Assembly: GCA_949752795.1 (NCBI GenBank)
Contig: CATKHW010000008.1
Span: 1,488,001-1,552,000, forward strand
DNA length: 64,000 nt
Reading direction: 5' to 3'
Origin: Hyperoodon ampullatus
Taxonomy: Eukaryota; Chordata; Mammalia; Artiodactyla; Ziphiidae
Of the stretch, positions 31,046 to 42,431 are shown piece by piece (the stretch's first letter is position 1; each line of letters opens with the position of its first letter). The notes beneath the pieces were generated by a model, which did not search any database, had not been told where the DNA came from, and was given only the letters and a program-made list of their open reading frames with translations. The position numbers were made by a program, and so were the translations under genes.

Positions 31046-32199
31046 GCCCTTGTCATCACAATGCTCCATGCCCTTGTCATCACAATTCTCCATGACCCCG
31101 CACATCATAATTCTCTGTGAATCCAGTCATCACAATGCTTTATGACCTTTGTCATCACAATGGTCCATTCCCTCATCATCAGAGTTCTCTGTAACACGTT
31201 TCATCACAATGCTCCATGCCTTTGTCAGCATAATGCTCCATGACCCTTGTCATCACAATGATCCATGCGCTTGTCAGCACAATGCTCCACAACCTTATCA
31301 TCACAATGCTCCATAAACCTTGTCATCACAATGCTCCTTGCTCTTCTCATCTAAATGCTCTCTCACCACTGATATCACAATGTTCCATTACTATTCATCA
31401 CAATACTCCCTCACTCCTTTCATCACAATGTTCCATGACCCCTATCTTCAAAATGCTACATGCCCTTATCATCATAATGCTCCATGACCACTGACAACAC
31501 AATGTTCCAAAACCCTGTCATGAAAATGTTCCCTGACGATTTTCATCAAATTGCTCCATGACCCTGTCATCACAATGCTCCCTGCCTTTCTCATCACAAT
31601 GCACAACGCTCTTTTCATCAAAATGCTCCATGAGCTTTCTCATCACAAACTCCATGACCCTTGGAATCACAATGCTCCATGCCATTGTCATCACAATGCT
31701 CCATGAAACCTATCATCACATTGTTCCTTGCGCTTGTCATCACAAAGCTCCATGATGCTTGTCATCACAATGCTCGATGCCTTTCTCATCACAATGATCC
31801 ATGCCCTTGTCATTACAATCCTCCATGACCCATGTATCACCGTCGTTCTGTGCCCTTGTCATCACAGTGCTCCATGCCCACTCTCATCACAATAATCCAT
31901 GAAACTTTTCAAACCAATACTCCATGCCCTTGTCATCACAATGCTCCATTACCCCTGTCATAACAATGCTCCATGACCCCTGCCATCACAATGTTCCACA
32001 GTGTTGTCATCACAAGGCTCCATGACCCTTGTCATAACAATGCCCCAAGACCATGTAATCACAATGCTCCATGCCCCTTTTCATCAGAATGCTCCATGAA
32101 ACTTGTCATCACAATGCTCCAGGACATTGTCATCCCAATGCTCCATTCCCTTGTCATCACAATGCTCCATGAGCCCTGTCATCACAATACTCAAGGAAT

Positions 32200-34007
32200 A
32201 TTGTCAGCTCAGTGCTCCATGAAATTCTGATCACAATGCTCCATGACCCCTGTCATCACAATGCTCCATGACCACTGTCATCACAACGCTCCATGACACC
32301 AGACAACACAATGATCTGATAATCTTGTCATCGAAATGCTCCATGACTCTTGTCATCACAATGATCCATGCCCTTGCCATCCCAAAGCTCCATGACCCCT
32401 GTAATCACAATGCTCCATGACGCTTGTCATCACAATGCTCCATGACACTTGTCATCAAAATGCTCCATACATTTGTCAGCAAAATGCTACATGACCTTCT
32501 CATCACAATGCTCCATGCGCTTGTCATCACAATACTCCATTCCCATTTTCATCAAAATCCTCCATGAACCTTGGGTTCACATTGCTTCATGCCCTTGTCA
32601 TCACAATGATCCATGCTCCTTGAAATGAAAATGATACATGACTTCTGTCATCACAATGCTCCAAAGCCTTGTGATAACAATGTTCATAACACTTGTCATC
32701 ATAATGCTCCATGATGCCTGTCATCACAATGCTCCATGACCTTTGTCATCACAGTGCTCAATACACTTGTCATCACAATGCTCCCTGAGTCTTGTCATCA
32801 GAATGTTCCTTGAACACTGTCATAAAGGCACCATGCCTTTTTCATCACAATGCTCCATGCCCTTTTCATCAAAATGCTCCATGCCATTGTCATCACATTA
32901 CTCCACAAGCTTGTCATCAGAATGGTCCATGACACTTGTCATCACAATGATCCATGACACCTGTCATCACAATGCTCCATGCCCCTTGTCATTACAGTGC
33001 TCCATGACGATCCTCATCACAATTATCCATGGTCTTCTCATGACAATGCTCCACGGTCTTATCATCCCAATGCTCCATGCCCTGGTCATCACAATTCTAC
33101 ATGTCCTTTTCATCACAATGCTCCATGACACTTCTCATCAAAATGTTACATGCTCTTGTCAATACAATTATCCATGCACTTTTCATCGCAATGCTCCATG
33201 ACCCCTGTCATAGAAAGCTCCATGCGCTTGTCATCACAATGCTTCACGACCTTGTCATCAAAATTCTCAAAGGCCCTTGTCATCACAATGCTCCATGATG
33301 TTGTCATCACAATGCTTCATGACCTTGTCATCACGAAGCTCCAAGCCCTTGTCATTACAATGCTCCATTACCTTTGTCATCACAATCCTCCATGACACTT
33401 GGCATTCCAATGCCCCATGCCATTCTCATCACAATGGACCATGACATATGTCATCCCAATACTCCCTGACACTCGTCTTCACAATACTGTATGACCTTGT
33501 CATCACAATGCTCCATGCCCTTGTAATCACAATGTGCCATGCCCACTGTCATCACAATAATCCATAAAACTTGTCAGAGCAATGCTCTATGCCCATGTCA
33601 TCAAAATGCTCCATTCCCGTGTCATCACAATGCTCCGCGACTCCAGTCATCACAGTGCTTTATGAACTTTGTCATCACAATGGTCCATGCTTTCATCATC
33701 ACAAGTCTCTGTGACTTTGTCACCAAAATGCTCCATGAACTTTTCATAACAATGCTCTCTGACCCTTGCATCAAAATGCTCTATGCCTTTCTCAGCACAG
33801 TACTCCATCCCCCTTTTCATCACAATGCTCCATGTGCTTGTCAGCACATTGCTCCATGACCCATGTTATCACAATGTGCCATGCGCTTGTCATCAAAATG
33901 CTCCACAACCTTGTCGTCAAAATGCTCCTTAAACCCTTGTCATCACAATGCTCCATGCACTTCTCAACAAAATGCTCTCTCACAACTGATATCACTATGT
34001 TCCATCA
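32200..34007. repeat. Long-range homologous block B, right copy
   Basis: Partner of 15650-17420. Blocks A and B are 4.7 kb apart in the left pair and 1.15 kb apart in the right pair. Most of the extra length on the left is the 1.70-kb tandem duplication at 12394-15570. Confidence 0.75.
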
Positions 34008-36050
34008 CTAGTCATCACAATACTTCCTCACACCTGTCATCACAATGTTCCATGACCCCTGACATCACTATCTTCCATAACCCCTGTCATCAAAATGCTC
34101 CATGACCCTTTTCAGCAAAATGCTCCATGACCCCTGACATCACAATGTTCCATTACCCATATCATCAAAATCTTCCATGACCCTTTTCATCAAATTGCTT
34201 CTCGACTCTGTCATCACAATGCTCCCTTCCCTTCAAAACACAATGCACCACGCCCTTGTCATCAAAATGCTCCATGACATTTGACGTCACATATCTCCAT
34301 GACCCTTGGCATCACAATGCTCCATGCCATTGCCATCACGATGCTCCATGAACCCTCTGATCACATTGTTCCATGCCCTTGTCATCACAAAGCTCCATGA
34401 CATTTGTCATCACAATGCTCGATGCCCTTCTCATCAGAATGCTCCATGCCCTTGTCATTACGATCCTCCATGACCCATGTATCACAGTGTTCCGTGACCT
34501 TGTCATCACAATGCCCCATGCCCACTCTCAACACAATAATCTATGAAATTTTCAGACCAATGTTCCATGCCCTTGTCATCACAATGCACCATGACGCCTG
34601 ATATCACAATGTTCCATAACCCCTGGCATCAAAATGCTCCATGACCCAATTCATCACAAAGCTCCATGACCACTGACATCGCAATGTTCCATATCCCCTG
34701 TCATCAAAATGATCCATGACCCTTTTCAACAAATTGTTCCATGACCCTGTCATCACAATTTTCCCTGCCCTTCTCATCACAATGCACAACGCCATTGTCA
34801 ACAAAATGCTCCTTGACCTTTGTCATCACAAAGCTCCATGACTCTCGTCATCAAAATTTTCCATGGTCTTCTCATAAAAATGCTCCATGACCTTTGTCAT
34901 CACAATGCTCAATACACCGGTCATCACAATGCTCCATGCCATTGTCATCACTATACTCCACAAGCTTATCATCAGAATGCTCCATGACCCCTGTCATCAC
35001 AATGTTCCATGACCCCTGTCATCACAATGCTCCATGACAACTGTCATCAGAATGCTCCATGCCCCTTGTCATTACAGTGCTCCATGAGGCTCGTCATCAC
35101 AGTTATTCATGGCCTTCTCATCACAGTGCTCCACGGTCTTGCTATCACAGTGCTCCATTCCCTGGTAATCACAATGCTCCATTCCCTGGTAATAACAATG
35201 CTCCATGTCCCTTGTCATCAGACTTCTCCACGTCATTGTCATCACAATGCTCCATGACACTTCTCATCACAATGTTACATGGACTTGTCATCAAAATTTT
35301 CAATGAAATTGTCATCTCAATGCCATATGAACCCTGTCATAACAAGCTACATGCCTTTGTCATCAAAATTCTTCACGATATTCTCATCAAAATTCTCAAT
35401 GTCCGTTTTCATCACAATGCTCCATGCCCTTGTCATCACAGTGCTCCATGACCCTTGTTATCACAGTGCTCCAAGCCATTGTCAACACAATACTCCATTA
35501 CCTTTGTCATCACAATACTCCATGGCACCTGGCATCACAATGCCCCATGCCATTGTCATCACAATTGGCCATGACATATGTCATCGCAATGCTCCCTGAC
35601 ACCTCTCTTCACAATACTCTATGACCTTGTCATCACAGTGCTCCATGCCCTTGTCATCACAATGCGCCATGCACACTCTCATCACATTAGTCCATAAATC
35701 TTTTCAGAGAAATGCTCTATGACCCTGTCATCACAATGCTCCATGCCTTTGTCATCACAATGTTCCATGACCCTGTATCACAATGCTCCGTGACTCGTCA
35801 TAACAATGATTCATGACGTTTGTCATCACAATGGTCCATACCCTCGTCATCACAAGTCTCTGTGATTTTGTCACCACAATGCTCCATGAACTTTTCATCA
35901 CAATGCTCTCTGACACTGGTCATCATCATATTCTATGCCTTCCTCAGCACAATGCTCCCTGACCCTTGTCATAAGAGTGCTCCATGTGCTTGTCAGCACA
36001 TTGCTCCATGACCCATGTTATCACAATGCGCCATGCGCTTGTCATCAATA

Positions 36051-36683
36051 TGTAACCAAGTTGAGGTTATTGTAATCAGTGCAGCCCTAAATTTTTGGGT
36101 GGTTATGTCTTATTGATTTTCAGTTTTCCCAAGGTATATTCCCTAGACTGGAAGTGCCCTTGGATCTGTAGCTCGGTTGTTTACATGTTTTAGGGAACAC
36201 AATTAACTCCTCCAGAGAGGCAGTTGGCAATTTACATCCTGCCCATCAGCAAAACTAGGCTCCATTTTCTCCAGGGCCTGTCTTGCGTTTCTAGTTTTTA
36301 CACATTTTGTGGATGTCCCTTTTGACCGGTGGGAAGTGATACTTCTTTGTAGTGCAGATTTGCATTGCCCGCTTGCTCGCTTGGCCAAAAAGGGCGTATG
36401 TGTTTTCTCCAGAATATATTCAGGAGAAAACGCGTACGCCCTTTTTGGCCAAGTGCATCATTGTCGAAGTTGTTCCCCTCTTCCTGTGCTTTAAAGGTGA
36501 TTCCAATGTACCTCTTGAAATCTGTTTCCTGCTATTCTGGCTCGCTTTCAAGTCGGCCTCGTTGCCTTCCTCAACAGATTTTTGGACGATAGTTTTCCTT
36601 TATTACTCGGCCATTTTCTGAATTGCTCTGCCCCTGAGCTCCAGATTTCAACTCGTTTTTTGTGAGGTGACCGCAAGTCTAAA
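36051..36683 (-). pseudogene. L1 ORF2 C-terminal remnant, unit 1 (cut at array edge)
   Basis: Minus-strand remnant of the L1 ORF2 C-terminal region. The clearest anchor is KYHFPPVKRDI at 36312-36344, matching the L1 RYHLTPVRMAI region. It is followed by a stretch ending in QLPLW, where L1 has LVQPLW. Upstream of that lies the palindrome, which breaks the L1 reading. The 3' end of the ORF is missing because the minisatellite begins at 36050. No intact reading frame exists. L1 assignment is from remembered consensus and was not aligned. Confidence 0.7.
36380..36453. repeat. 74-bp palindrome, unit 1
   Basis: Perfectly symmetric layout: two 32-base arms (36380-36411 and 36422-36453) around a self-complementary 10-base centre, GAATATATTC. 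The arms begin CTTGGCCAAAAAGGGCGTA and end TACGCCCTTTTTGGCCAAG. A few arm positions are mismatched. The single strand could form a long hairpin or a cruciform. The right arm is in the expected place for L1 ORF2 (read on minus, ...GGCCAA...). The left arm appears to be an inverted copy. Confidence 0.93.
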
Positions 36684-37222
36684 ATTTTGGTTCAATACCT
36701 ATACTGTTTCCCAGCGGGTGGCTGAGAGTTTGGTTAATTTTTCTCCCTGACCGGAAATTACAGTGATATGTACCCATCCAAATGCCTAACAGCTACTCTC
36801 ATTGCTTCTCCCTCTTCCCTTTCATCATCTGCCAAGTTGGCAACCTGTGCGAACCAGGAGGTTAAAGGGGCTGTCTCTCCAAGTTCGGAGATTGATAGTA
36901 AAGCAGTTGGACAGTCAAACCAGAGCACCCGGGGAGGGACTATTAGTCGAGTTTTAGAAACCTTTCATATTCACTGTGTGTCCATTCTCTAGGTTACCCG
37001 TACACATTATAGCTGTAGTAATATTCCCTTCAACCTGGAGAGTTGGGACCCATGGAATGGGTGCCACGCATTATTGCTTTAAAGGGTTTGCATTTGGTGA
37101 CTCAGTCTCACCAATCCTCTCAGACCCAAGTGACCAGCCTTAGGCCACATCCAGCTGTCGTTGTAGATAGGGTCATTCCAGGTTTCATCAGAGCCCCTGA
37201 AGGAATTGTAAAGAATTTCCCT

Positions 37223-37584
37223 GTTTTTCTTTTGTTTTTGAAATTCCTTTTTATAGTGGGTTTGAGCTGATTCTCACTGCCCTGTTGATACTAGTGTAGA
37301 CACCCTTGATTCCCTTACGGAGACCTATGAATACATAGGTTTTAAGATTCTTACTAGTCAGATATATTCCTCTGCGGGAAATATGGAGTTTTGAGTCCCT
37401 TTCACTGAGGAAGGTGTAGGTCTTGTCTATTCCATAGTTGGTTTTTGGAACGGTACCTGTACTAATATCAAACTCTGGTTTTATGCATCACCCCACCTCT
37501 TTTTCCCCCTTAAGCAGGCATAAGAGTGTTTTCTCAGTGTGAGACTCTGTTCTCTTTTGTAACTCAGTTCATGTGTAGCCATGT
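37223..37584 (-). repeat. L1 3' UTR and poly(A) remnant, unit 1
   Basis: Directly follows the ORF2 stop on the minus strand. Segments resemble the cetartiodactyl L1 tail: a 'gggggaaaaagaggtgggg' purine stretch, then a 'gacaagacctac' segment where I recall 'aacaaggacctac', ending in an A-rich run (T-run on plus, 37223-37250). The A-rich end marks the original insertion 3' end, now internal to the satellite unit. Confidence 0.65.
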
Positions 37585-38417
37585 TTACAGGACCTTCATA
37601 AGTGATATCTTATGATAAGTTTCTTTTTCTCTGTGACTTATTTCACTTAGAATCATCGTACCTGAATGCACTCATTTTGATGCTACTGGCCTTATGACAT
37701 TGATTTCATGGCTGAGGGATATTCCATCATACGTAAGTACCACAATTTCTTGAACCATTTTTGTCTTTCCTGCGATATTTAAGGTGTACCCAAGTTGAAG
37801 TTCTTGTAAGCAGTGCAGCCCTGAATTTCGGGGTGGCGCTGTCTTATTGATTTTCAGTTTTCCAAAGGTATATTCCCTAGACTGGAAGTGAAGTTGGTTC
37901 TGTAGCTCAGTTGTTTACTTGTTTTAGGGAACACAATGCAATCCTCCAGAGAGGCAGTTGGCAATTTACATCCTGCCCATCAGCATAACTAGTCTCCCTG
38001 TTCTTCAGGGCCTTTCTTGCCTTTCTGGTTTTTACACATTTTTCGGATATCCCTTTTGACCGGTGGGAAGTGATACTTCTTTGTAGTGCAGATTTGCATT
38101 GCCCGCTTGCTTGCTTGGCCCCAAAGGGAGTATGCGGTTTCTCCTGAATATATTCAGGAGAAAATGCATACGCCCTTTTTGGCCAAGTTCATCATTGTCG
38201 AAGTTGTGCCCCACTTCCTGTTCTTTAAATGGGATTCCAATGTACCTCTTGAAATCTGTTTCCTGCTCTTCTGGCTCGCTTTCAATACCACCTCGTTGCC
38301 TTCCCTCAACAGATTTTTAGAAGATAGTTGTCCTTTACTACTCTGCCAGTTTGTGAATTGCTGTGCCCCTGAGCTATATTTTTCAAATCGTTTTTTGTGA
38401 GCTGACGGCAAGTCCAA
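37585..38417 (-). pseudogene. L1 ORF2 C-terminal remnant, units 2/1
   Basis: Read from 38417 downward. A lysine-rich stretch with SSKGQLSSKNLL (L1: SDKGLISKIYKQL) is followed by NLAKKGVCIFS near the palindrome (L1: MAKRHMKRCS), a KYHFPPVK-like region, MEYPSAMK at about 37704-37727, and SEISHREKETYHKISL just before a stop codon at 37585-37587. The order matches the L1 ORF2 C-terminus. Several frameshifts, internal stops and an inverted insertion (the palindrome) make it non-functional. The reverse transcriptase core and endonuclease are absent. Confidence 0.75.
38114..38187. repeat. 74-bp palindrome, unit 2
   Basis: Same 32+10+32 layout with intact centre CTGAATATATTCAG. The left arm is the more altered one (GGCCCCAAAGGGAGTATGCGG in place of the usual arm), giving several mismatches against an otherwise standard right arm. 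Confidence 0.9.
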
Positions 38418-38957
38418 AGCTTTGGTTCAGGTACTATACTGGTTCCCTGCGTGTGGCTGAGACTTTGGCTAATTCTTCTACCTGCCGGGAAATTAGAGAG
38501 ACATGTGCCCATCCAAATGCCTAACAGCTATTCTCTCATAGGTTCTCCCTCTTCCCTTTCATCCTCTGCCAAATTGGCAACCTGGGTGAAACAGGAAGTT
38601 AAAGGGGCTGTTTCTCCAAGTTGGAACATTGATAGTAAAGCAGTTGGATAGTCAAACCGGAGCACCAGGAGAGGGAATATTAGTTGAGTTTTAAAAACCT
38701 TTCGTATTCACAGTGTGTCCATTCTCTAGGTTTCCCATACATGTTATAGCTGTAGTAATATTCCCTTCAACCTGGAGAGTTGGGACCCTTGGAATGTGTG
38801 CCACGCATTATTGCTTTAAATGGTCTGCATTTTCTCACTGAATCTCACCAATCCTCTCAGTCCCAAGTGTCCAGCCTTATGCCACATCCAGGTGTCGTTG
38901 TAGATACGGTCATTCCATTTTTCATCAGAGACCCTGAAGGAATTGTAAAGAATTTCC

Positions 38958-39321
38958 CTGTTTTTTTGTTTTGTTTTTCAAATTCCTTATTATAGTGGGT
39001 TTGAGCTGATTCTCACTGCCATGTTGATACCAGTGTAGACACACTTGATTCCCTTACGGAGACATATCAATACATAGGTTTTAAGATTTTTACTAGTCAG
39101 ATATATTCCTCTGCTTGAAATATGGGGTTTTTAGTCCCTTTCACTGAGGAAGGTGTAGGTCTTCTCTTTTCCGTATTTGGTTTTGAAACGTGACCTGTAC
39201 TAATATCACACTCTGGTTTTATGTATCACCCCACCTCTCCTTCCCCCTTAAGAAGGCATAAGAGTGTTTTCTAAATGTGAGACTCTGTTCTCTTTCGTAA
39301 CTCAGTTCATGTTAACTATGT
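38958..39321 (-). repeat. L1 3' UTR and poly(A) remnant, unit 2
   Basis: Equivalent segment of unit 2. The T-run beginning near 38960 differs in length and interruptions from the other units. Confidence 0.62.
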
Positions 39322-40154
39322 TTACAGGACCTTCATAAGTGATATCTTATGATAAGTTTCTTCTTCTCTGTGACTTATTTCACTTAGAATCATCGTACCT
39401 GAATCCACTCATTTTGCTGCTACTGGCCTTATGACATTGATTTCATGGCTGAGGGGGTATTCCATTGTACGTAAGTAACACAATTTCTTGAACCATTTTT
39501 GTCTTTCCTGGGATATTTAAGGTGTACCCACGTTGAGGTTCTTGTAAGCAGAGCAGACCTCAATTTTGTGTTTCCTCTTTCTTATTTTTTTCAGTTTTCC
39601 CAAGGTATCTTCCTTAGACTGGAAGTGCCCTTGGCCTTGTAGCTCTGTTGTTTACTTGTTTTAGTGAACACAATGCACTCCTCCAGAGAGGCAGTTGGCA
39701 ATTTACATCCTGCCCATCAGCATAAACAGGCTCCCTGTTCTCCAGGGCCTTTCTTGCCATTCTGGTTTTTACACATTTTGCAGATGTCCCTTTTTACCGG
39801 TGGGAAGTGATACTTCTTTGTAGTGCAGATTTGCATTGTCTGCTTGCTTGCTTGGCCAAAAAGGGCATATGCGTTTTCTCCTGAATATATTCAGGAGAAA
39901 ATGCATACGCCCTTTTTGGCCAAGTGCATCATTGTCGAAGTTGTGCCCCTCTTCCCGTGCTGTAAAGGTGATTCCAATGTACCTCTTGAAATCTGTTTCC
40001 TGCAATTCTGGCTCACTTTCGATTCCGCCTCGTTGCCTTCCCTCAACAGATTTTTGGATTATAGTTGTCCTTTATTACTCTGCCAGTTTGTGTATTGCTG
40101 TGCCCCTGAGCTCCATTTTTCAAATCGTTTTTTTGAGCTGACGGCAGGTCCAAT
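39322..40154 (-). pseudogene. L1 ORF2 C-terminal remnant, units 3/2
   Basis: Tandem copy of the same remnant with its stop at 39322-39324. The KYHF...VK region is altered here (the plus strand reads TTTTTACCGG where other units have TTTTGACCGG). Non-functional for the same reasons as the units 2/1 copy. Confidence 0.72.
39851..39924. repeat. 74-bp palindrome, unit 3
   Basis: Best preserved of the four copies. The inner portion TCTCCTGAATATATTCAGGA is symmetric apart from its outer edge, and the arms pair except for a couple of transitions in GGGCATATGCG against GCATACGCCC. Confidence 0.93.
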
Positions 40155-40694
40155 ACTTTGGTTCAGGAACTATACTGGTTCCCGGCGGGTGGCTGAGACT
40201 TTGGCTAATTCTTCTACCTGCTGGGAAATTAGAGTAACATGTGCCGTTCCAAATGCCTAACAGTTACTCTCTCATTGGTTCTCCCTCTTCCCTTTCATCA
40301 TCTGCCAAATTGGCAACCTGGGCGTACCAGGAGGTTAAAGGGCTGTCTCTCCAAGTTGGGACATTGATAGTAAAGCAGTTGGAAAGTCAAACCGGAGCAC
40401 CAGGATAGGGAATATTAGTTGAGTTTTAGAAAACTTTCATATTCACAGTGTGTCCATTCTCTAGGTTTCCCATACATGTTATAGCTGTAGTAATATTCCC
40501 TTCAACCTGGAGAGTTGGGATCCTTGGAATGTGTGCCACGCATTATTGCTTTAAATGGTCTGCATTTGCTCACCGAATCTCACCAATCCTCTCAGTCCCA
40601 AGTGTCTGGCCTTATGCCACATCCAGGTGTCGTTGTAGATAGGGTCATTCCAGGTTTCATCAGAGCCCCTGAATGAATTGTAAAGAATTTCCTG

Positions 40695-41056
40695 TTTTTT
40701 TTTTAGTTTTTCAAATTCCTTTTTATAGTTGGTTTGAGCTGATTCTCACTGCCATGTTAATGCCAGTCTAGACACACTTGATTCCCTTACAGAGACATAT
40801 CAATACATAGGTTTTAAGATTCTTACTAGTCAGATATATTCCGTTGCGGGAAATATGGGGATTTGAGTCCCTTTCACTGAGGAAGTTGTAGGCCTTGTCT
40901 TTTCCGTAGTTGGTTTTTGGAACGGTACCTGTACTAATATCACACTCTGGTTTTATGCATCACCCCACCTCTCCTTCCCCCTTAAGCAGGCTTAAGATTG
41001 TTTTCTAAATGTGAGACTCTGTTCTCTTTCCTAACTGAGTTCTTGTGTAGCCATGT
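40695..41056 (-). repeat. L1 3' UTR and poly(A) remnant, unit 3
   Basis: Equivalent segment of unit 3, with a longer, nearly uninterrupted T-run starting at 40695. Confidence 0.62.
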
Positions 41057-41889
41057 TTACAGGACCTTCATAAGTGATATCTTATTATAAGTTTCTTCTT
41101 CTCTGTGGCTTATTTCACTTAGAATCATCGTACCTGAATCCACTCATTTTGCTGCTACTGGCCTTATGACATTGATTTCGTGTCTGAGGGCTATTCCATC
41201 GTACGTAAGTACCACAATTTCTTGAACCATTTTTGTCTTTCCTGGGATATTTAAGGTGTACCCAAGTTGAGGTTCTTGTAAGCAGTGCAGCCCTAAATTT
41301 TGTGGTGGCTCTGTCTTATTAATTTCAGTTTTCCCAAGGTATATTCCCTAGACTGGAAGGGCACTTGGCTCTGTAGCTCTGTTGTTTAATTGTTTGAGGG
41401 AACACAATGCACTCCTCCAGAGAGACAGTTGGCAATTTACATCCTGCCCATCAGCATAATTAGGCTCCCTGTTCTCCAGGGCCTGTCTTGCCTTTCTGGT
41501 TTTTACACATTTTGCGGATGTCCCTTTTGACCGGTGGGAAGTGATACTTCTTTGTAGTGCAGATTTGCATTGCCCGCTTGCTTGCTTGGCCAAAAAGGGC
41601 GTATGCGTTTATTCATGAATATATTCATGAGAAAATGCATACGCCCTTTTTGGCCAAGTGCATCATTGTCGAAGTTGTGCCCCTCTTCCTGTGCTTTAAA
41701 GGTGATTCCAATGTACATCTTGAAATATGTTTGCTGCTATTCTGGCTCGCTTTCAAGTCCACCTCGTTGCCTTCCCTCAACAGATTTGTGGAAGATTGTT
41801 GTCCTTTATTACTCTGCCAGTTTGTGAATTGCTGTGTCCCTGAGCTCCATTTTTAAACTCGTTTTTTGTGAGCTGACCGCAAGTCCCAA
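41057..41889 (-). pseudogene. L1 ORF2 C-terminal remnant, units 4/3
   Basis: Tandem copy with its stop at 41057-41059 and the same broken order of L1 motifs. The palindrome at 41585-41658 lies inside it. Confidence 0.72.
41585..41658. repeat. 74-bp palindrome, unit 4, altered centre
   Basis: Same length and outer arms, but the centre reads CATGAATATATTCATG where the other units have CCTGAATATATTCAGG or close to it. Two symmetric positions changed together (C to A on the left, G to T on the right), so pairing at that position is kept. Two nearby left-arm changes (TTTATT for TTTTCT) are not matched on the right. Confidence 0.92.
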
Positions 41890-42431
41890 ATGTTGGTTCA
41901 GGACCTATACTGGTGCAAGGCAGTTGGCTGAGACTTTGTTTAATTCTTGCTCGTGCCGGGAAATTAGAGTGACATGTGCCCGTCCAAATGCCTAACAGCT
42001 ACTCTCTCATTGGTACTCCCTCTTCCCTTTCATCCTTTGCCAATTTGGCAACTTGTGCGAACCAGGAGGTTAAAGGGGCTGTCTCTCCAAGTTGGGAGAT
42101 TGATAGTAAAGCAGTTGGAAAGTGAAACCGGAGCGCGAGGAGAGGGACTATTAGTTGAGTTTTAGAAACCTTTCGTATTCACAGTGTGTTCATTCTCTAG
42201 GTTTCCCATACATGTTATAGCTGTAGTAATATTCCCTTCTATCTTGAGAGTTGGGACCCAAGGAATGGGTGCCACACATTATTGCTTTAAAGGGTCTGCA
42301 TTTGCTCACCCAATATGACAAATCCTCTCAGTCCCAAGTGTCCAGCCTTATGCCACATCCAGCGGTCTTTGTAGATAGGGTCATTCCATGTTTCATCAGA
42401 GCCCCTGAAGGAATTGTAAAGAATTTCCCTG

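Larger units (their letters stand above)
1..36050. repeat. 24/25-bp minisatellite array, left block
   Basis: Continuous head-to-tail short tandem repeat with no unique sequence of gene length. The monomer has a 19-base core, GTCATCACAATGCTCCATG, followed by a spacer of CCCTT (24-bp form) or ACCCTT (25-bp form). Many monomers carry substitutions, and some are shortened by 1-5 bases (for example the 'catgtatcacagtgttcc' and 'cgtcacacaaggctc' types). Variant monomers recur in fixed order, so the array has higher-order structure and is not a simple homogeneous repeat. All monomers I read are in one orientation. The strand shown is rich in C and poor in G, and the consensus has no CpG. I recognise no gene, RNA or transposon inside it. 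The first 1.9 kb resembles the block right of the L1 array more than it resembles its own neighbours. I do not know a published name for this repeat. Confidence 0.97.
36051..37784 (-). repeat. L1-derived satellite unit 1 (complete, 1734 bp)
   Basis: Starts directly at the minisatellite junction, inside the L1 ORF2 remnant. In plus-strand order it holds: ORF2 remnant including the palindrome (36051-36683), an unassigned segment (36684-37222), poly(A)/3' UTR remnant (37223-37584), and the ORF2 C-terminal end (37585-37784), which continues into unit 2. Around 37049-37160 it shares GGAATGGGTGCC and AAAGGGT with unit 4 and not with units 2 and 3. The unit phase used here is arbitrary, chosen at the left edge of the array. 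Confidence 0.9.
37785..39522 (-). repeat. L1-derived satellite unit 2 (complete, 1738 bp)
   Basis: Same order of parts as unit 1. Its palindrome has the most decayed left arm of the four. Around 38786-38895 it shares GGAATGTGTGCC and AAATGGTCTGC with unit 3. Around 39020-39070 it is closer to unit 1 (TTACGGAGAC) than to units 3 and 4 (TTACAGAGAC). It is therefore a mosaic with respect to its neighbours. The unassigned segment is 38418-38957. Confidence 0.9.
39523..41256 (-). repeat. L1-derived satellite unit 3 (complete, 1734 bp)
   Basis: Same order of parts. It resembles unit 2 in the stretch around 40523-40630, and unit 4 around 40755-40810 (ATGCCAGTCT, TTACAGAGAC). The palindrome (39851-39924) is close to perfect. 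The unassigned segment is 40155-40694. The start of this unit is locally diverged: around 39545-39600 it reads 'cagagcagacctcaattttg' where the other units have a 'cagtgcagccct' form. Confidence 0.9.

Noticed and set aside
1..36050. CRISPR-like array of short repeats
   Set aside because: There are no unique spacers. The whole 24-25-bp period is repeated, and the setting is mammalian satellite DNA with an L1 remnant.
39823..40260. Plus-strand open frame of 145 codons in the L1-derived array, with similar frames at 36352, 38086 and 41557
   Set aside because: It lies antisense to the L1 ORF2 remnant, spans the palindrome, and differs in length in each unit. Not a conserved gene.
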